From assembly GCF_048323755.1 (NCBI RefSeq), contig NZ_JBLWFS010000034.1, positions 1-35,745 of the forward strand: 35,745 nucleotides of DNA. The letters are read 5' to 3'. The first letter of the stretch is position 1, and each line of letters starts with the position of its first letter. Source of the stretch: Alkalihalobacterium sp048323755. Lineage in GTDB: Bacteria; Bacillota; Bacilli; Bacillales; Bacillaceae_F. Under the pieces are notes generated by a model, which did not search any database, had not been told where the DNA came from, and saw nothing but the letters and a program-made list of their open reading frames with translations. Positions 31,899 through 35,745 of this stretch are shown here, piece by piece. The translations under genes and the position numbers were made by a program.

Positions 31899-33440
31899 AT
31901 GATGGAGAACATCAATGAAATGATTGTTGTACTAGACTTTGGTGGTCAATATAACCAACTTATCGCAAGACGTATTCGTGATTTAGGTGTATACAGTGAG
32001 TTGCACCCGAATACAATTACAGCGGAAGAAATTAAGAAAATGAATCCTAAAGGGATCATTTTCTCAGGAGGACCTAACAGTGCTTACGTAGAAGGTGCTC
32101 CTAAATGCGATGAGGCCATCTATGATTTAGGTATTCCGGTCTTAGGGATTTGTTACGGTATGCAATTAATGACACAACATTTTGGTGGAAAAGTAGAAGC
32201 AGCTGAACACCGTGAATATGGAAAAGCTGCGATTAAAATTGAAAATCCTTCAAAGTTATATGAGGGGCTTCCTTTAGAGCAGACAGTATGGATGAGTCAC
32301 GGAGACAAAATTATTGCTCCTCCTCAAGGATTTGTTGTTGATGCTCAAAACCCTTCATGTCCTGTAGCTGCGATGAGTGATGTAGCAAGAAAGTTTTATG
32401 GAGTACAATTCCATCCAGAAGTTCGCCATTCGCAATATGGAAATCAACTGTTGGAGAATTTTGTATACAAAGTATGTGAATGTGAAGGAAACTGGTCAAT
32501 GGAAAACTTCATTGAACTCGAAATGCAAAAAATTCGTGATCTAGTAGGCGATAAAAAAGTTTTATGTGCACTTAGTGGCGGAGTAGATTCTTCAGTAGTT
32601 GCGGTTCTTATTCATAAAGCAATCGGGGATCAATTAACGTGTATGTTCATTGACCACGGTCTTCTTCGTAAAGGTGAAGCGGAGAGTGTGATGGAAACGT
32701 TCAGCGAAGGTTTCAATATGAACGTAATCAAAATCGATGCCCAAGAACGCTTCCTATCTAAATTAGCAGGTGTTAAAGATCCTGAGCAAAAACGTAAGAT
32801 TATCGGAAATGAATTTATTTATGTCTTTGAAGAAGAAGCTTCTCAATTAACAGATATGGACTTCTTAGCTCAAGGTACACTTTACACAGACATTATTGAA
32901 AGTGGAACAGCTACTGCTCAAACGATTAAATCTCACCATAACGTAGGTGGATTACCAGAAGATATGAGTTTCGAGTTAATAGAGCCATTAAATACTTTAT
33001 TTAAAGACGAAGTACGTAAACTAGGAGCAGAGTTAGGGATTAGGGACGAAATCGTGTGGAGACAACCATTTCCAGGACCTGGTTTAGGAATTCGTGTCTT
33101 AGGTGAAATTACAGAAGAAAAATTGGAAATTGTTCGTGAATCAGATGCAATCTTAAGAGAAGAAATAAAGAAAGCTGGATTAGATCGTGAAATTTGGCAA
33201 TACTTCACAGCACTTCCTGATATGAGAAGTGTGGGTGTTATGGGTGATGCTAGAACGTATGACTATACAGTGGGTATCCGTGCAGTTACTTCAATAGATG
33301 GGATGACTTCAGACTGGGCGAGAATTCCTTATGATGTGTTAGAAGTTATTTCTACGCGTATCGTTAACGAGGTTAAACATGTAAATCGTGTAGTTTATGA
33401 TATTACTTCTAAACCGCCAGCTACCATTGAATGGGAATAA
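31899..33440 (+). CDS. guaA: GMP synthase (glutamine-hydrolysing)
   Basis: 513 aa. It converts XMP to GMP using glutamine and ATP. Class I amidotransferase domain: nucleophile Cys85 in LGICYGMQ, with His172 and Glu174 in FHPEVRHS. ATP pyrophosphatase P-loop SGGVDSS (226-232). The C-terminal dimer domain has RQPFPGPGLGIRVLGE and ends KPPATIEWE, the universal end of GuaA. Two tandem ATGs exist (31899 and 31902), with GGTGG upstream. Controlled by the guanine riboswitch in front. Followed by pbuG as in B. subtilis. Confidence 0.98.
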   Translation: MMENINEMIVVLDFGGQYNQLIARRIRDLGVYSELHPNTITAEEIKKMNPKGIIFSGGPNSAYVEGAPKCDEAIYDLGIPVLGICYGMQLMTQHFGGKVEAAEHREYGKAAIKIENPSKLYEGLPLEQTVWMSHGDKIIAPPQGFVVDAQNPSCPVAAMSDVARKFYGVQFHPEVRHSQYGNQLLENFVYKVCECEGNWSMENFIELEMQKIRDLVGDKKVLCALSGGVDSSVVAVLIHKAIGDQLTCMFIDHGLLRKGEAESVMETFSEGFNMNVIKIDAQERFLSKLAGVKDPEQKRKIIGNEFIYVFEEEASQLTDMDFLAQGTLYTDIIESGTATAQTIKSHHNVGGLPEDMSFELIEPLNTLFKDEVRKLGAELGIRDEIVWRQPFPGPGLGIRVLGEITEEKLEIVRESDAILREEIKKAGLDREIWQYFTALPDMRSVGVMGDARTYDYTVGIRAVTSIDGMTSDWARIPYDVLEVISTRIVNEVKHVNRVVYDITSKPPATIEWE

Positions 33441-33480
33441 CACGAACAATTAAAAAATAATATACAAAAACGTTCGGAAA
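33441..33480. promoter_or_regulatory. Candidate PurR boxes upstream of pbuG
   Basis: On the minus strand, AATTTCCGAACGTT (at 33471-33484) is close to the PurBox consensus AWWWCCGAACWWT, and CACGAACAAT at 33441-33450 is a weaker inverted partner. The CGAA cores are 26 bp apart, about one DNA turn more than the usual 16-17 bp, so the pair is doubtful. pbuG is a PurR target in B. subtilis, which makes it worth noting. Confidence 0.35.
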
Positions 33481-33485
33481 TTATA

Positions 33486-33514
33486 TTGACACTTGATTAC
33501 TATGTTGATAAACT
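33486..33514 (+). promoter_or_regulatory. pbuG promoter
   Basis: TTGACA (33486-33491), 17 bp, TAAACT (33509-33514). The spacer contains CTATGTTGA, whose exact inverse TCAACATAG occurs at 33622-33630 behind the aptamer. Confidence 0.72.
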
Positions 33515-33543
33515 AATGCTATTGAAACAGCAATAGAACCGTC

Positions 33544-33612
33544 GATCGTATAATCATGGGAATATGGCCCGTGAGTCTCTACCAAGCTACCGTAAATAGC
33601 TTAACTACGAAA
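33544..33612 (+). ncRNA. Purine (guanine) riboswitch of pbuG
   Basis: Core TATAATCATGGGAATATGGCCC, GTCTCTACCAAGCTACCGTAAATAGC and AACTACGA, closed by TCGTA / TACGA. The ligand-pairing base is C (AACTACG), pointing to guanine or hypoxanthine. It differs from the guaA aptamer in the P2/P3 stems but keeps the same core. Confidence 0.93.
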
Positions 33613-33677
33613 GGTCGGATGTCAACATAGCGTTCGGTAACGTGTCGTGTATGTGACTTCCAGATTTTTTGTCGTTA

Positions 33678-33709
33678 AAGCTCTAGGTAGAAATCCTAGA
33701 GCTTTTTTT
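33678..33709 (+). terminator. Terminator behind the pbuG riboswitch
   Basis: Stem AAGCTCTAGG / CCTAGAGCTT, 7-nt loop and TTTTTTT. It lies 66 nt after the aptamer but 228 bp before pbuG; the space is filled by an apparent interspersed repeat. Confidence 0.9.
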
Positions 33710-33858
33710 GTCTAGCTCCAGTGCCTAGTGGCTATTGGACTTCGCTCTCATCCTAACGATAAGTCAACATCGGTTTACTAAAAATCACGATATTTTCTTT
33801 ATCTATACGGTGGGCTCCAGTCCATACGCAGCTATACGGGCGCTTGTGCTTTTCTGAC
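33710..33858. repeat. Interspersed intergenic repeat (TCTAGCTCCAGTGCCTAG...GCGCTTGTGCTTTTCT)
   Basis: The ends TCTAGCTCCAGTGCCTAG (33711-33728) and GGGCGCTTGTGCTTTTCT (33838-33855) match what I recall of a repeat common in Bacillaceae intergenic DNA, which starts TGTCTAGCTCCAGCGCCTAG and ends GCGCTTGCGCTTTTCT. The middle part is AT-rich and unlike the core I recall. It has inserted between the riboswitch terminator and pbuG. No gene is seen here. Confidence 0.6.
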
Positions 33859-33936
33859 TTTTGAGATGGTCTCAAATGATTTGTTGAAAATCTGGGAAGT
33901 ATAATTTTTAGACAATAATGAGGAGGGTAATTTTCA

Positions 33937-35247
33937 ATGGATCGTTTTTTTCGTTTTAAGGAAAATGGAACGAGTTACAAGCGAGAGACAATTGCGGGGG
34001 TAACAACGTTCTTATCAATGGCTTATATCTTATTTGTTAATCCAGACCTTTTAAGTGCTACAGGTATGGATATCGGGGCTGTCTTTGTTGCTACAGCTTT
34101 GGCTGCGGCTATCGGTACTCTAATTATGGGTCTAGTTGCGAACTACCCAATTGCTTTAGCTCCAGGTATGGGTCTAAATGCATTCTTCGCATTTTCCGTT
34201 GTTATTGGTATGGGGATTGATTGGCAAATTGCATTGTTCGGTGTATTTGTTTCCGGTATTATCTTTATTATTATTACGTTGTCTGGAATTCGTGAAATTA
34301 TTATTAATGCCATTCCGGCTGAATTGAAATACGCAGCTGGTGCCGGTATTGGTTTGTTCATTGCATTTATTGGATTGAAAAGCGCGGGTATTGTTGTACC
34401 GTATGAAGCTACAGCAGTAACGCTTGGGGATATGACAGCGAGTACTACATTACTTGCGATCTTTGGATTAGTTGTTACAGTTATTTTTATGGTTCGCGGT
34501 GTTAAAGGTGGTATCTTCTACGGAATGATCTTAACAGCTGTTGCTGGGATCATTGTTGGATTAATTGATATGCCTCAACAAATTGTATCTTCTGTTCCAA
34601 GTTTGGCTCCTACATTTGGGCAGGCGTTTACTTATATCGGTGAAGTAGGTTGGGGCCAAGTCTTAACTATTCAATTATTGGTTGTTATTTTGACTTTCTT
34701 ATTCGTTGACTTTTTCGATACAGCTGGAACATTATATGCTGTTGCAAACCAAGCTGGGTTTGTAAAAGATAATAAACTTCCGCGTGCAAATAGAGCATTA
34801 CTTGCTGACTCGAGTGCGACTTCAATTGGTGCGATTTTAGGAACGTCAACAACGACAGCTTACATTGAGTCTTCATCAGGTGTTGCGGCAGGCGGACGAA
34901 CAGGATTTACATCGGTAGTAACAGCGGGCTTGTTTTTAATAGCGTTATTCTTCTCACCGCTACTAATGGTTGTTACACCGCAAGTTACAGCACCGGCTTT
35001 AATCATCGTTGGTATCTTAATGGCATCATCGCTGGGACTAATCGATTGGAAGAGATTTGAGATTGCAGTTCCTGCATTCTTAACAGTAGTAGCAATGCCG
35101 TTAACATATAGTATCGCCCACGGGATTGCTCTAGGATTTATTTTCTATCCAATAACAATGATTGTAAAAGGAAAAGGAAAAGAAGTTCATCCGATCATGT
35201 ATGTATTGTTTGTCATCTTCGTTCTATTCTTTGCTTTCTTACATTAA
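33937..35247 (+). CDS. pbuG: Guanine/hypoxanthine permease PbuG (AzgA-like, NCS2 family)
   Basis: 436 aa with 12-14 TM helices. It imports hypoxanthine and guanine with protons. Family marks: MDRFFRFKENGTSYKRE start and GVTTFLSMAYILFVNP, APGMGLNAFFAFSVV, LTFLFVDFFDTAGTLYAVA and SSATSIGAILGTSTTTAYIE. The SD is AGGAGGG. The guanine riboswitch and likely promoter lie about 320-450 bp upstream. Equivalent to B. subtilis yebB/pbuG in the same place after guaA. Confidence 0.96.
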   Translation: MDRFFRFKENGTSYKRETIAGVTTFLSMAYILFVNPDLLSATGMDIGAVFVATALAAAIGTLIMGLVANYPIALAPGMGLNAFFAFSVVIGMGIDWQIALFGVFVSGIIFIIITLSGIREIIINAIPAELKYAAGAGIGLFIAFIGLKSAGIVVPYEATAVTLGDMTASTTLLAIFGLVVTVIFMVRGVKGGIFYGMILTAVAGIIVGLIDMPQQIVSSVPSLAPTFGQAFTYIGEVGWGQVLTIQLLVVILTFLFVDFFDTAGTLYAVANQAGFVKDNKLPRANRALLADSSATSIGAILGTSTTTAYIESSSGVAAGGRTGFTSVVTAGLFLIALFFSPLLMVVTPQVTAPALIIVGILMASSLGLIDWKRFEIAVPAFLTVVAMPLTYSIAHGIALGFIFYPITMIVKGKGKEVHPIMYVLFVIFVLFFAFLH

Positions 35248-35260
35248 TAATAAATAATTC

Positions 35261-35283
35261 AAGGGGCCGCTTAGCGGCCCCTT
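35261..35283 (+). terminator. pbuG hairpin terminator
   Basis: Perfect GC-rich stem AAGGGGCCGC / GCGGCCCCTT with a 3-nt loop, 14 bp after the stop. The tail (ATCATTT) is only modestly T-rich. Confidence 0.82.
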
Positions 35284-35490
35284 ATCATTTGTCTGTAGTA
35301 ATATAGAAAGAAGAATTAGTCTTCTATTTGTACAACTTAATCATTCGTTTATACGAACAAAGTAGAGTGTACAGTTATAAAGGAAACTATTTCCTCAAAA
35401 AAAGATGTTGCTCTTTTCTCAGTAACTTGGTATATTTATATTCGTTGTCCACGAAGAAAACTTTCGAGAAAAAACATTTCAAAAAAGTTG
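35284..35490. other. AT-rich upstream region of the rRNA promoter
   Basis: Several small hairpins (AGAAG...CTTCT near 35311, AGGAAA-CTAT-TTCCT near 35380) and A-tracts right before the -35 box (35470-35488), which look like an UP element. A weak possible additional promoter is TTGTAC (35329) with TATACG at 16 bp. No gene is supported. Confidence 0.5.
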
Positions 35491-35519
35491 TTGACACAAA
35501 GAGGGACACTTGATACAAT
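35491..35519 (+). promoter_or_regulatory. rRNA operon promoter
   Basis: Perfect TTGACA (35491-35496), 17 bp, TACAAT (35514-35519), preceded by A/T tracts. Transcription would start near 35526, about 134 nt before 16S. Confidence 0.93.
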
Positions 35520-35525
35520 ATAAAA

Positions 35526-35658
35526 GTCGCCAACAACAAGCGACGTTATAGTTCTTTGAAAACTGAACAAAAAGCCAAGCGAAATAAATGAGATACATGA
35601 TATCTCGTCAATGTTTTAAAAAAACGTCACGTTTGTGACAGTGAGCTATATCAAACAC
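35526..35658 (+). ncRNA. rRNA operon leader with boxA-like site and hairpins
   Basis: Contains hairpin GTCGC/GCGAC (35526-35544), the boxA-like GTTCTTTGAAAACTG (35551-35565), hairpin GAGATA/TATCTC (35590-35606), and GTCAC/GTGAC (35626-35639). This is the layout of Bacillus rrn leaders used in antitermination and 16S processing. Confidence 0.8.
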
Positions 35659-35659
35659 T

Positions 35660-35745
35660 TTTATGGAGAGTTTGATCCTGGCTCAGGACGAACGCTGGCG
35701 GCGTGCCTAATACATGCAAGTCGAGCGGACTTCATAAGAGCTTGC
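35660..35745 (+). rRNA. rrs: 16S ribosomal RNA (5' end, cut by window edge)
   Basis: Starts TTTATGGAGAGTTTGATCCTGGCTCAG-type (35660-35685; the 27F primer region) and continues GACGAACGCTGGCGGCGTGC and CATGCAAGTCGAGCGGAC. Only the first 86 nt are present, including part of variable region 1 (TTCATAAGAGCTTGC), which is Bacillus-like. It is a second rRNA operon in the same direction as the one at the left end of the window. Confidence 0.98.

Overview
This 35.7 kb window is a chromosomal segment of a low-GC Gram-positive bacterium of the family Bacillaceae. Evidence: the 5S rRNA and the start of the 16S rRNA are Bacillus-like, the Rex, TatAy/TatCy, GroES/GroEL, GuaA and PbuG proteins are Bacillus-like, groES starts with TTG, and the gene order matches the B. 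subtilis ydi/yea/yeb region. The repeat content and inserted genes suggest one of the alkaliphilic Bacillus relatives, but that is only an inference. The window runs from the 23S-5S spacer of one rRNA operon to the first ~85 bases of the 16S gene of the next. Both operons are on the + strand.

Region 1 (1-6.2 kb) is accessory DNA. It holds the 5S gene and its terminator, a second copy of the 5S 3' end plus terminator about 490 bp further on (with a small palindromic insertion), degenerate short repeats, a lipoprotein-type amidase, an unlisted 44-codon gene with a perfect Shine-Dalgarno on the minus strand, a phosphonate-type ABC importer (phnD-phnC-phnE, minus strand), and a divergent PLP enzyme of the cystathionine lyase/synthase family.

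Region 2 (6.2-16.7 kb) is the conserved backbone: initiator tRNA-Met, thiL, the tRNA t6A genes tsaE-tsaB-rimI-tsaD, the ABC-F gene ydiF, the redox repressor rex and the Tat pair tatAy-tatCy. Between tsaD and ydiF lie a dense cluster of DnaA boxes and a large, uncharacterised membrane protein whose N-terminal half looks like a degenerate alkaline-phosphatase-superfamily domain.

Region 3 (16.7-23.2 kb) is an insertion relative to B. subtilis. It holds a 35-bp tandem repeat, the methionine-salvage pair mtnE-mtnU, a DoxX-type membrane protein with a near-perfect Rex operator over its promoter, and two convergent MFS transporters.

Region 4 (23.2-35.7 kb) returns to the backbone: ydiK-ydiL (minus), groES-groEL with promoter and CIRCE operator, a 61-aa hypothetical protein, the MoxR / DUF58 / transglutaminase operon (yeaC-yeaD-yebA-like), guaA and pbuG each behind a guanine-type purine riboswitch, and then the promoter, leader and start of the next rRNA operon.

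The most interesting signals are the DnaA-box cluster that extends into the coding sequence of the unknown membrane protein, that membrane protein itself, the Rex-DoxX link, the 5S/terminator duplication with its palindromic insert, and the 44-aa peptide gene with an SD-containing inverted repeat.
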